DNA of 64,000 bases from Taxillus chinensis (taxonomy: Eukaryota > Streptophyta > Magnoliopsida > Santalales > Loranthaceae): the NCBI GenBank assembly GCA_023512835.1, contig CM042089.1, positions 49,313,004-49,377,003 of the forward strand, written 5' to 3'. Of this stretch, positions 21,555 to 32,454 are shown piece after piece. Each line of letters opens with the position of its first letter. Position 1 is the stretch's first letter. Made by a program: the position numbers and the translations under genes. The notes below the pieces were generated by a model. The model saw nothing but the letters and a program-made list of their open reading frames with translations, did not search any database and was not told where the DNA came from.

Positions 21555-22572
21555 GAGTGTTCGAGGCTAGAGGTCAGGTTGGATTGGCCTTTTGTGTCAC
21601 TCTGTTAACTAAAGTCTACGACTCTGTGAGTCTACGACTCTTTGCATAACACTTAGAGTGATTTCTTCGAGTCCATCTAATCTACATGTTATTGTAGCTA
21701 TGAGTCTACGACCCTAGTTCTGCGGGTCTACGACCTTCGGGTCTCTCAGTTTACTATATTTGACTAAATGGTCTGAAAATCTTTGACTCTACGAGTCTTC
21801 AACTTCGCTTTTCTTCCTTAGTCTTTCACAGAGGCTCATAAACTGAGTTTCTATATAGCTACGACCCTTTAGCTACAACTCTCCGCCATCGATCTCCGAG
21901 TCTAGAAGTGTGGCAATTTCTCCATAGTGACTGTGTCCCTTGAGTCTACGAGTCTACGACTCTTGAGTTACAGTTTCATTTGTTTGCCAGTCTTTATAGC
22001 ATCGTCTCTTCGACCTTCAACTTACGAGTCTACAAGTCTACAAGTCTACGAGTCCGGTTTTCTCTACACTGTTCGAAGGCTTCGACTCAGCGACTTTTGA
22101 TCTACGAGTCTACGAGTCCTGTTTTCTTAACAATAGGTTTTGACTCTACGACTCTACGAGTCTTCGAGTCTAGTGGCAATTTAAGTTCTGTTAATTGACT
22201 TAAGTATTTATGGGGACTCTACAATTTTGCGTGCTACAAGTCTTCGAGTCTACGAGTCATTTAGCTTTGGTTACTGTTCTTAAAGATTCTTCGACTCTAC
22301 GAGTCTCCGAGCTTATTGACGCTTACAGTAACACTCTCTTTTCCGTATTATGACTCTACGACCATCGACCCTAGATCTACGAGTCGCAATGTGCTATCAC
22401 TGTTTCGCCTTGAGTCTCCAGACTCTACGAGTCTACGAGTCTCTTGCCAATACGTCCTATGACAGTTTCACTTTTAAAAACTTCGACTCTTCGACCCTAC
22501 GACCTTCGGTTCTTCGAGTCTCCAGACTTAGACTATATTTTGGCAGCTTCATCAAATCCTACATTTCCAATA
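21555..22572 (-). repeat. Copia A 3' LTR, right part, rich in GAGTCTACGACTC units
   Basis: Continues the LTR after S1 and matches 61080-62114. It is dense in short TCTACGAGTC and GAGTCTACGACTC motifs, often in inverted arrangement. In element sense the LTR starts TATTGGAAATG here, against TGTTAGAAATG in the other LTR, so the terminal TG is mutated to TA. Confidence 0.88.
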
Positions 22573-22800
22573 ATCTCCCCCTATTTAATGTAAGCTGACA
22601 ACGGGTAGATACATAAAGTCTAAGACTACGAGTGTGATGGGCAATTTTAGATTAATCAGAAGATATCTTTGCATGTAAAGAATGGAGGAGTTCAAATTTT
22701 CAGAAATACACACTCCTCGTTACGTTAGCTGGCTCCTGTCAAAGATAACTCCCCTTACGAACTTGCTCCCCCTGAGAAACACTCCCCCTTTCTGGGGTGA
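22573..22800 (-). promoter_or_regulatory. Copia A polypurine tract cluster
   Basis: The main tract TAGGGGGAGAT (plus 22573-22583) abuts the 3' LTR. Three more GGGGAG tracts occur at plus 22750-22756, 22763-22769 and 22784-22791. Repeated PPTs upstream of the 3' LTR are a described trait of Sireviruses. Nothing else is recognisable here or up to ORF3. Confidence 0.65.
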
Positions 22801-22962
22801 GGAACAAGCACCAGAACACAAACCTCATAGGAGCAATATAAGAAATCACAGAATAGCAGGCAGTAAAGCAAAGATATATAGAAAAAGTAACTGACAGTAA
22901 GAAGTACACATAATCGTGAAAAGCAAGAAAAGCAGTGTACAAGAAATTAGAGTACAAGACAG

Positions 22963-23480
22963 TTATGGGATAAATTCATAGTACAGTACACTCTGTGTAA
23001 ATAGAAAAATAGCAGCTTGCTCGCGCAAGAGTTGAGCAGGAGTCAGGTGTAATGAGGCCGCTCGACTGCTCACACGATCAAATTCAGGCACGAGAGCTGG
23101 GAACCCGTTGGTGGTCAGGATGCGGATATAATGGCAAACATAGAAGCTGCAGTTATGAGCATCATCCTGAGCTGGAACGCCTTGCTTGACTCGCGTAATT
23201 TCCATCGGTTTGGAGAGATGATAACCACCACACCTATGTGAATATCCCTGCATGACACGGGTGAGGGTGCGATTGAATTCACGCAGTTGTTCACGCCGAT
23301 GGATGAGTAAGTTACTAGGTTTGGAGTCGAAGATGATGATCCGCTGGTTCTTGAAGTCAATGTCGAGAAGAAACCAGTGCGGGGATGTTGACAAGTAGGG
23401 AATGAGCACATGGTCTACCTCATCCCAGGGACGGAAGGAGTTCTCATATCTACGACCTGTATAATCCCGATCATTGCTGC
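22963..23480 (-). pseudogene. Copia A ORF3 C-terminus: Ulp1-like (C48) cysteine protease
   Basis: From the Met at 23409 the catalytic set is His11 in SPHWFLLDIDF, Asp28 in RIIIFDSK, Gln81 in VPAQDDAH and Cys87 in HNCSFYVCHYI. The same frame extends upstream with FRPWDEVDHVLIPYL, typical of the region before the His. It is a distant relative of the B1/B2 protease: the motif order is shared but sequence identity is low. Cys is followed by Ser rather than the usual Gly. The frame ends at 22963, about 400 bases before the LTR, as in B1 and B2. Confidence 0.75.
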
Positions 23481-25082
23481 ATCATCGATCAGCTGAGCCT
23501 GCATGATCGGCAAACAGAGTTCCACCCTAGTATCTCTGCGAATGTGGAGAGGTAGCTTCTCGAGAAATGACTTCTATGCGAAGATGAACTGAGTCATCTC
23601 AATATTATCCATTTCTTCACCATCATGGAGTAATCAATGAAGGTCAGGTCCGATGAAGAAGGCTTCATAGCCGCAAGTCCTCACAGTGGTATCCCCAGCA
23701 ACATAGGTGTTGAATGCAGCCGGTACCCGAGGTGCCTCCAAGGAGTTACAATGCGAGGAGGGGCTAATGGTTGGTCGATAGTGGTAGCGGTTGGCTTGGT
23801 GGGTGAAGACGAGGCATGGTGTACTCAGCCGTACTTGGATATGAAGTTGAGGGGCCTGGCTGAGTGGAAGAAGATGGTTGGCAGGGAGCAGCAGTCTGCT
23901 TCTTCATGCGGGTTGTAATTGGAACATCATCATCATCATCAGAATCTGAGATGACCATGGTTCTATGTGCGCGCTTTCTCCCCTGCATGTAAGTGGCAGT
24001 AGGCTGAGGTTGTGAGTGACTCGGAGAAGGTGCGGCTGACCGTGGAGTATCGAATGGTTTAGGTGCAGGTCGGTCGGATGGCTGCGGGAGTGTGTTCTTG
24101 ACCGTAAGCGATATTTCACCACTTACAAGATGATGACATTCTGACAGAATAGCTCCCATAGTTGTACTGAGTCCATTGTATTGTCTCTAGTAAGCTCCTT
24201 TGGTGTCTTCACAGTGCTCCTCCAGATGTCTAAACCCATCTGTGGTCGCATTTGTGAGTGATGTCATTTCTTGTTGCACCTTATCAAGGGTACGGTCTGA
24301 TGATTCAACTTGATTTCGTACCTTTTCCATGCTTGACTCCATGGTAGCCAGTCGTTCTTCAAAGGGTTGAGATACTGATGTCTTGAGGATGCCAAAGGAA
24401 ATCAGTTTCTCAATGACCTTGCTGGCCAGAAGATCTACTTCTTCGCCGTCAGAGAACATGAGTGAGACGCAGCTGGTACTAGAATAGCCATTGGGATATT
24501 GGCTGCAAACTCCTCACTCACTTGAGTGGCCACCTGATGAATGACATGTGTAGATGGTGTGGCCATCCCAGTCCTTTCCACAGTCTCACGAACTTGTGGG
24601 ATAGATCCTCTATCGGAGTCACTGGCTGCAGCACCAGGAGTTTCTTCTTCTTCTGCTTCTTCTTCTACAGCAATGCCTACCACCTCAGCATCATGTGGAG
24701 TAGATGTGACAAGTGAGTCCACCATGATAGGAGATGGGGCAACCACTGATACGGCTTCCACTAGGTCTCTTCTTACACGACCCTGCTCTACTAACCAATG
24801 AATCAGATGGTCTCTATCTACCATCTGTTTACCAAAGGTGATCCATGCCTTTCGTAAAGCAGTGGGGGTCATATAAGCCTTGGCATACTCCATATAAAAA
24901 TCTTCTAGTTTAGACTCCCCAAGAGTGCTCAACAGTACAGGTGAAGTACCACTATCCTCTGGGGTTTCTGTGCTGGTGTCTGCCCTCCAACTGCAGGTTC
25001 TCTTACTTGCGCAGATCCTTGGGCAGCTTGGCAATAGGGACCTCCTCAAGTGTAGAATCAGTGGGGAGATGAGTTCTGGCAA
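23481..25082 (-). pseudogene. Copia A ORF3 middle: linker, coiled coil and acidic/basic patch
   Basis: In minus-strand order, 24435-25082 carries LEDFYMEYAKAYMTPTALRK and WLVEQGRVRRD, which corresponds in position to the region before and at IIWNLDQGF in B. A Glu-rich stretch (VEEEAEEEETP) follows. 24187-24459 has heptad-like residues around MESSMEKVRNQVESSDRTLD, a likely coiled coil. 23764-24159 is Pro/Ser-rich with GRKRAHR followed by MVISDSDDDDDVP. Frames change near 24450 and 24180, and 23412-23760 is too decayed to read. I cannot assign a function. Confidence 0.6.
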
Positions 25083-25311
25083 TGTTCTACACCACTTCAG
25101 TTATATGGATTGTTGCAGCAGATGCAGAGGAGCCCCTAGAAGTCTGTGAGACACGAATCGGCTGTCGTGGTATGCGAACTGGGGCTCGTACAAAGCTGGC
25201 TATGTCTCCTACACGACTTCTTGCACCTGACTCAGGCCTCTTCATCGACTTGATCTCCAGCCGACCATCCTCATAAATACTTTTAAATATGTATTTGGTC
25301 GGTAGTGGCAC
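25083..25311 (-). pseudogene. Copia A ORF3 fragment left of S2
   Basis: VPLPTKYIFKSIYEDGRLEI aligns in position with VPFPPAHYLHYITPDGNMTA of B2, followed by a basic Ser/Arg-rich linker. It is cut at 25311 by solo LTR S2 and continues at 27132. A stop at 25087 ends the frame. Confidence 0.65.
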
Positions 25312-27126
25312 TGTAATGACCCATGTTTTGCGGCATGTAAGAAGTTAACCGTAGATGCCTTGTGAGTGGAAATTGTTGGGTTTTAGGGAGTTTCCTAACA
25401 TGCTTTTGTTCCCTAGGAAGATGCTATTTGCATATACAGGCGTTTTTAGGCTGTTTTGTCCGGTTTTGGAGGTTGATTTTGACCAAGTAGATGACCTCAA
25501 ATCAATTGGTGTGCAGAACAAAAGTTTCTCAGAATGATGTCCTCTACCTCCCACAGAAGTTTCAGGGCCAAAGGCCTTGAAAGCCAATTGGACCAATTGG
25601 CGTGCAAGCATTTTTCTGCATATCAGCCTTCTACATGATGCAAGGAAGCTTGGGGTAGAATTTCACAGCTTTTGGAGCTGCAAGTCAATTGGGGATATGG
25701 CGTGCAATATGGCGTGCAGCCATATTTTTGCACCGTCACCTTGGTTTTGTGATTCTAAACATCTTTTCCCAAAGGGGTATGTTGGAATTGTGGATATTTT
25801 GTCATGTGTGGGTGCGGAAAGGTTACAATTTGTGTGATCAAAACTACGTCGTTTTGATGCTGGGATTCACTTAATCAAAACTACGTCATTTTGATCTTTG
25901 TGATGCCTATATATAGAAGTGAAGACTCCTTGTTCTAGGGTTAGGGTTCTCTTCAACCATTGCAGCAGTCAGAGAGAGAGAGAGAGAGAGAGCTAGAGAG
26001 AGTGAAGGAAGGAGAGTTGCTGGCTTGCTGCCGGAGCATCTTGCGTGGGGAGGACGGCGTCTTGCACGGGAGCAAGAGCAGGAGGACGTTTTCAAGGTAG
26101 GGGTTCTATCTTTCCCGGTCTGTTCCGGGGTTAGCCCTGCGTAGAGGTTGAACAGAGTTTCTATGGCTATTGTTATAATATTTATATGTAAATCCATATA
26201 GGTGTGACCTCCTATATGGATGTTGGCCTTCAATGGCGCCCTGGGTGTGTTTCTGATGTTGGGTTGTTAGTGCATGTTACATGTTCGATAAAATGCCTGT
26301 GTGATTATGTTTGTGTAAATATGCCCGGTAAGTGTTTGTTTTTATGCCTGAGAGGCTGGATTTGTGGGTTTGTAAACATGTGCATGCTAAGTGTTTGTTT
26401 TTATGCTTGAGAAGCTGGGTTTGTAAGCTTGTGAATGTGTGCCTGCGATGTGTTTGGTTTTATGCCTGAGTGACGAAGGTGTATGCTGTGTGCTTGTCTG
26501 TTTGGTACTTGGCCTGAAGAGGCGGTTAAATCACTTGGCCTGAAGAGGCGGTTAAATTACTTGGCCTGAAGAGGCGGTTAAATTACTTGGCCTGAAGAGG
26601 CGGTTAAATAACTTGGCCTGAAGAGGCGGTTAAATCACTTGTTTGAGAGGCTGTGTGGCTGGGACTGAGGTTGTGCCCGTTTGTGTGATGTGATTTCCTT
26701 GTTATGTCTATGTCACGTCATTGCACTGGTGCACGCTCACATATAGAGGATAGGTGCATGGGAAGGGTTGGGGGAGACTTGATCCCTACTGAGCTGTGGT
26801 TGCTCACCCCTCCTACGGTGGTGTGTTTTCTTGCAGGAACCTACAGGCGTTAGGTGGGAACACCAAGGTGGAAGAGTTCTGTTTTGTGGCTTTGTTTTAT
26901 GTTATTGTGTTATGTAATTGTGTTGAGGCCTTGTAACCCTAGCGGGGAGATATTGTAATGGAGTTTGAAACATAATAAAGGCATGTGGTTTGAATTTAAT
27001 AATTATGTGATTTGGTCTCTAAAAATAAAATGTGGAGTGCATGTTGTATTCTACCCTTTTATCCAAAGCCGGGTAAAGGGAGGGTCACGTTCCGGTCTCC
27101 TCGGATTGGAAATCCGGGGCGTGACA
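25312..27126 (+). mobile_element. Solo LTR S2 of the G2-like Gypsy family, TSD GGCAC
   Basis: A 1815-bp LTR from TGTAATGACCC to GGGGCGTGACA, flanked by GGCAC at 25307-25311 and 27127-27131. It resembles the G2 LTRs: two ACGT dyads at 25837-25858 and 25874-25895, TATA at about 25905-25912, a GA run near 25970-25992, and five copies of a 26-bp unit at 26507-26636. No internal region is present, so it is a solo LTR. It interrupts ORF3 of Copia A. Confidence 0.92.
26507..26636 (+). repeat. 26-bp tandem repeat, 5 copies, in S2
   Basis: Five units of a 26-bp repeat containing ACTTGGCCTGAAGAGGCGG. The last bases vary (AAATC, AAATT, AAATA). The same unit occurs six times in each G2 LTR. Confidence 0.95.
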
Positions 27127-27131
27127 GGCAC

Positions 27132-27802
27132 TGAGGGCCTGTTACAGAATACGTCAGGGTGCAGGAACCTAAGGACTTTGGTGAGAAGAAGTCCAAAGTG
27201 TCCCTTCTTGCTTTTGATCATGGAGTGTATCTGTGTTCCCCAGTCTACTCATCTTCCTTGGAGAACACTACACATGATCTTCATCTGCTCATGACTTGCA
27301 GAGTCATGAGCCGTCTTCTTACACAGTAGGCACTGTCCGGTGACTATGAGAGTCGCCAGTGTCTGACCGGAAAACCCAATCTTCAGGGCTCCCCAACCTT
27401 GCTTTCCGGGATTGGAATACCCAAGAAAAGACTTCACTCTTCTCTGGAAAGACTAGGAAGAGGATCAAAGTTACCTTTCGGGAGTGGAAGTGCATCTCGG
27501 ATCGTTTCGGCAGAGATACGAATCTCCACTCCGTGTACAGTTCCCACCAGGTCGTCTCCAGCGAATGCCATGGTCTCGTACAATTCCGGAGACATCTTCT
27601 ATTAGTAAGTCTTGCATCCCTTGAGCGGCACGGATGCAATACCGGTTTCATCGAGGCGGGTTCGGAATTCGTCTAGCCAGCTGACTTTGGCGTCGCCTAT
27701 GGCTTCCCAGTCGATGATGAATCCCGGGACGATGTTACATATGTCATCGGCCATCGATGAGCTTGGTCCTGCCATTGAGCTTGTAGAGAGAGAAAGAGAC
27801 AC
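27132..27802 (-). pseudogene. Copia A ORF3 N-terminus (plant-transposon-like domain)
   Basis: The likely start is the Met of MAGPSSSMADDICNI (near 27772). FIIDWEAIGD parallels VNPGHLVDWSAV at the start of B ORF3. In other frames downstream, VHGVEIRISAETIRDALPLP parallels VRGESILITPAVLRVAL of B, and QCLLCKKTAHDSASHEQ then VDWGT parallel QCLLARTSALDSVPYD and MDWGT. So A and B ORF3 are homologous along the N-terminal domain as well as in the protease. Stops or frame changes occur near 27602, 27445, 27249 and at the S2 site. Confidence 0.65.
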
Positions 27803-29601
27803 TCGTAGAGAAAGATTGTAAGGTTCGAAGTTGGTTAGGGGAGAGAGAAAGAGAGAGAGAGAGAGAGACAGAGTTGAATAGAGAGAGAGAGAGTTCTAGG
27901 GTAAGGGTTCAAGTGTGAAAACGACGAACATACCTTCAAGCTCCGTCTCTATCAGTAACTTATATATGAGTTGAGAAGTGTATCATAGAAGTCACTCACT
28001 CTGTCGGTTCGTCTTTGTGGTCCGCGTTCTTTTCTCTGACCCACCTCTCTGTCATCTGGATCCAACCATTGGAATATTCAAGCAATGATTCCACGTCACC
28101 CCTTCAAGTCGGTGTAATTCCCATTTTAAGTGCACAGTGACGTGCTTACGTGTTTGCGATGCTTGAGTAGTAAGTGACAGACTCCGTCTCGCTTCAATAC
28201 TTTGGACTACGACCCTATGAAGCTGCATTAGGATGCTTCGAGGCTACGACCCTTGAGGCTTCGAAGCAGCATTCTTCGATCCCGCAGTTCTTCGATGCGT
28301 TTGCTTCGAGGTCGACTGCGAATTCAGCGAGCGGTGGATTTCTCTGGACTTTTTCAACACTTAACAACACACATGAGATCCATATGACAATTCACATAAT
28401 ATTATTCGTGATGAACAGTGTTATGAGTGGAATTGAAATTACATATCCAGAACTTGATTTCTTTCATCCGTAATACCTGGTTTACATGTATGTCTACTGC
28501 ATCACTACCATTCAACTCTCCAGTTACCTTAGAAATGACTAAGTACTTCATCACACTACATCTTGTGCGAGAAAATGATCACTATGTTAACATAGCAACC
28601 AGTAAACCATGACTTATCAATTGTCACAACCCAGTCATGAATTCTGAGTCTCCTCACATATTTAGCAAAAATCACTCAGCGGAGGCCTCACCCTCTCACT
28701 CTCGGATCAGCATGTGAGTTTGATTTAGGAACTAGAATTACATTGTTTGGTAAGCTCATGGTCAACCGAATCTTACCACAACCCTGATCCAACAATGATT
28801 TTCAGTTCAGCATAGATGACTTGAGAGACAAGATGGCCCTATTGAGAATCAGAACACACACTCTATCCTTGTCTAATTTACAACACCGTAAAGGTAGAGT
28901 TTGGAGTTTGATCATTCAGATTGTCTGCGTGAGTTGTCTCTTTTCTGAGCACCACTTTTCAGTGCTTATTCATGAGCCTTTTTACAAGGACAGAGCTCAA
29001 CGCAATCTCTTTTTGAATCACATGATCTATTACTCTAACAGAGACACAAACTGGGAGAATAGTGAGGACTCCCCCTAAGATAGGCAGTCAATCTATTGTC
29101 TAGCTTTTGCCTTTTTCACCTTGCCTTTTTCTAGTGAAAGGTAGTGGCTCTTCTTTAAGTAATAGGCTATTTATGATTCTCAAATAATAGTCCCAGTCAT
29201 CCTTTGAGCATTAAATCATTGAGGATCCTTTCCGTGCAAGCCAACAGTACCATGAGATACAACAGTTCCTACTAGTTAATGAAAGCAATACCACATAGGT
29301 GATATTCACTCAGAATAAAATGACAAGTAGTTGGAATATCATTTAATTTAAACATAAGGGAATTGCACTCATTTGACTCAAGACTTGAGGATTCATGACA
29401 GGTTGCACAAAAGACTTGAACCAGGTTCAAAGGTGGCACGTTTTATCCATGTGATTTCTCACTTTCCCGCAGTAGATATGCAAGAATCACACTTAGCCAT
29501 TACTAATTTTCATGGAGACATAAACGGTAATTAATAGTGTCATACTTATGTTGATGCACGGGTAATTAGGTTGAAATGAAACACAAGACATGCTATGAGA
29601 C
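27803..29601 (-). other. Noncoding pol-ORF3 spacer of Copia A
   Basis: About 1.8 kb between RNase H and ORF3, equivalent in place to the B spacers. It contains GA-rich tracts (27838-27895) and one polypurine tract, TTAGGGGGAGTCC in element sense (plus 29068-29080). I see no protein-coding sequence and no clear match to the B spacer by eye. Confidence 0.6.
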
Positions 29602-30067
29602 TTAGGAATTTAAATCTAACATGCCAAGTTTTGTCAGAAGTTCATTGAACCTGGCTTCTTGCAATGGTTTGGTGAATATGTCGGCAAGCTGGTCATCAGT
29701 GGATATGTACTCCAGGGAAATGTCTTTCTTTAGCACATGATCACGTATGCAGTGATGTCTGACCTCAATGTGCTTGGTTTTGGGATGCATAACAGGATTG
29801 TTGGAAATTACAATGGCACTTGTATTGTCACAATACAGAGGCACGGTCTTTAGGTCAAACCCATAATCTGAAAGTTGACTGGCCATCCAAAGCAATTGAG
29901 CACAACAACTTCTAGTAGCAATATATTCACTTAAATTTGTGGAGGTTGAAACCGAATTTGTTTCTTGCTAAACCAGGATACAAGTTCGTTGCCTAAAAGT
30001 TGGCATGTTCCACTTGTCCTCTTTCTATCAATCCTGCATCCGGCAAAGTCTGCATCTAAATATCCTC
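29602..30067 (-). pseudogene. Copia A pol: RNase H
   Basis: From WMASQLSDYGFD through [37 protein letters not shown] to the stop at 29602 this is a Copia RNase H C-terminus. The upstream half (29896-30067) has DADFAGCRIDRK and SWFSKK in shifted frames with stops. The active-site Glu region near 29930 is damaged: the expected AEAEY-type motif is not readable. It is close in sequence to the B elements but clearly a separate family. Confidence 0.88.
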
Positions 30068-30921
30068 TCAGTTTGAAATCAGACTCTTTTGCATACCATA
30101 GTCCAAATTCTCAGTTCCCTTCAGATACCGCATAATCCTCTTGACATGTGACAAGTGGGATTCCTTGGGATTAGCTTGGTATCTGGCACAGATGCATGCT
30201 GCAAACATTATGTCAGGTCTGCTTGCTGTTAGGTACAGCAAGGATTTAATCATGCTTCTGTATTCTGAGATATCCACCTCTTTGCCTGCTTCATCGATAT
30301 CCAGTTTGGCGTTTGTAGGAATGGGAGTTTTCATGTGTGTGACATCAGTCATCTTAAACTTCTTCAGAATCTCCTTTGTGTATTTGGTTTAACTGATAAA
30401 GATCCCATCCTCCAACTGCTTGACCTCCAATCCAAGGAAGAATGAGAGTTCTCCCATCATACTCATTTCATATTCACTTTTCATTAGATGGGAGAAGTCT
30501 TCACATTGCTTTTTATCCCTTGATCCGAAAATGATGTCATCCACATAAATTTGGACTATCAAGGGTGATCCTTTTCCTTCCTTGAGAAATAGCGTGGGGT
30601 CAATTTTGCCTTTTCTGAACTTGGTTTTGATCGGAAACTCTGACAATGTTTCATACCACGCTCTGGGAGCTTGTTTTAGTCCATAAAGAGCGTTCTTCAG
30701 TTTGTATACTTTGTGTTCTTGGTTTGGCTCTTGAAATCCAGGTGGTTATTCAACATAGACTTCTTCTTGGAGGTCTCCATTCAAGAAAGCACTCTTGACA
30801 TCCATCTGATAAACTTTGAAGCCCTTGAATGCTGCATATGCTAAGAACATGCGAATGGCCTCTAGTCTAGCAACTAGTGCAAAGGTTTCATCATAGTCGA
30901 TTCCTTCTTCTTGTCTGTATC
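30068..30921 (-). pseudogene. Copia A pol: reverse transcriptase, C-terminal two thirds
   Basis: Begins at the B2 insertion site and reads [46 protein letters not shown], the catalytic YVDDIIFGS (near 30530), MGELSFFLGLEV and [19 protein letters not shown]. Stops occur near 30748, 30388 and 30068. The matching N-terminal part lies at 46936-47454 beyond B2. The catalytic YVDD is intact but the frame is broken. Confidence 0.9.
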
Positions 30922-32394
30922 TGTTGGATCAAGCCCAGAATTTGGATCATGCTAATAAAGCCCTATGTAATTTGATCTGCGATCTTTTGTGTTTCTTTGA
31001 TCATTGTAGAAGATATGTTATTAATCCGGAGATATACTCGTGAGAGCAAAGCTAAGGACATGATACATAATCCTGATCCGGACAAGAGTGAGTGTCGTCA
31101 AACACTTGGTAAATAACCAAGTCACTAATACATATGGAATAAGGAACATTCGTGTGGACTAAAAACTTAAAAGCTACGGATTACGAAATATGCTCTTAAT
31201 ATCTCAAACGGACTAAGTCAAACTGATGTGGAGTAAGAATCTTGGTCTACAAGGTCGCACGAAGTAAAAGAGTCGACACGGAGCTAAAAAGTTAAGTCTT
31301 CCACTCAAGTGAACTAAAGTAAAGAAGACACGGAGTAAGGCATCCGAGTCATTCATACATACGGAGTAAGGAAGTACTAATGCGGAATAAGGACCCGAGT
31401 CTTTATTCGCACGGAGTAAGGAAACCAGATGCGGAGTAAGGAATCCGGACCACTCACTCATGCGGAGTAAGGATGTGCTAGTACGGAGTAAGCCATCCGA
31501 TCCTTTTGACTCGCATGGAGTAAGGAACTTACATACGGAGTAAGGAACTTACATACGGAGTAAGGAACTTACATACAGAGTAAGGAACTTACATACGGAG
31601 TAAGGAACTTACATGCGGAGTAAGGAAGTGCTGATACGGAATAAGCACTCCGACCTTCTCATTCACACGGAGTAAGGAAGCGCTGACACGGACTAAGGAT
31701 TCCAGTACCAAATAGATACGGCGTAAGCTACCACTGACACGGAGTAAGGTTCCGAGCTTCATTAGCAATGGAGTAAGGAAAATTACACCGGACCAAGAAG
31801 ATGTTACTTTAACTTACTGCATTTAAAGTTATCAGCTCGTGGTGTCCCGTTGTAAGACAAACTCGTTGAGAACCTGAAGAATCTTACACGTGGATCACCC
31901 GAATATGTGGACACAACTTTAATTATACTTGAGAACTCACAAAGGCACTTATACTCTTCAAACCCAAGATCTTGAGCTCCACAAACCACAGCAGTCAAGG
32001 CAGAGAGATTACCGAGGAATAGTTAGTGCTGAACGCATTCCGGAACTACAACTTCCAAGGTTGTCTCTTATGAATGTTTGTATAAATATTCATACTTGCA
32101 CACTTAAAAGTGTGTGTGAGCGAGCCTGAATCAATCCTGTGTATGCACAAGAGTTCAAAGACATAATATAGGCTAGTGTGTGAATCCTTTTTGTAAACAG
32201 AGTGTAAGAGAGTTTTGCTTCTATTTTGTTGTATTTATATTTTGATAATAAAACAAATTACTTCCACTATCCTGGTTATCTTCCTGAGTGATTCTATCAC
32301 TTAACTAGATAAGTGTTTGTGTCATAAGAGAATAGAAAGAGTTTCGATAAGAGCCTATTCACCCCCCCCCCCTTTAGGCTCCAAGGGACCATCA
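30922..32394 (+). repeat. B2 5' LTR
   Basis: Contains many CGGAGTAAGGA-like units, including five tandem copies of a 20-bp unit ending TAAGGAACTT at 31511-31610. A TATA-like TATAAATATTCATAC lies near 32082 and an AATAAAAC signal near 32243. It ends with a C-tract (32362-32372), CTTTAGGCTCC and CATCA. Confidence 0.93.
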
Positions 32395-32396
32395 AG

Positions 32397-32408
32397 TGGT
32401 ATCAGAGC
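32397..32408 (+). other. B2 primer-binding site
   Basis: TGGTATCAGAGC two bases after the LTR end. This sequence is complementary to the 3' end of plant initiator Met tRNA and is the usual primer site of plant Copia elements, including Sireviruses. Confidence 0.92.
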
Positions 32409-32454
32409 AGTTCTATTTGTTCTAAGTAGAGATCCCACTCTTTCACTCTCAGCA

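Noticed and set aside
28100..29600. Possible host gene fragment in the spacer of Copia A
   Set aside because: Only short frames without recognisable motifs were found, and the position between RNase H and ORF3 explains it as element spacer.
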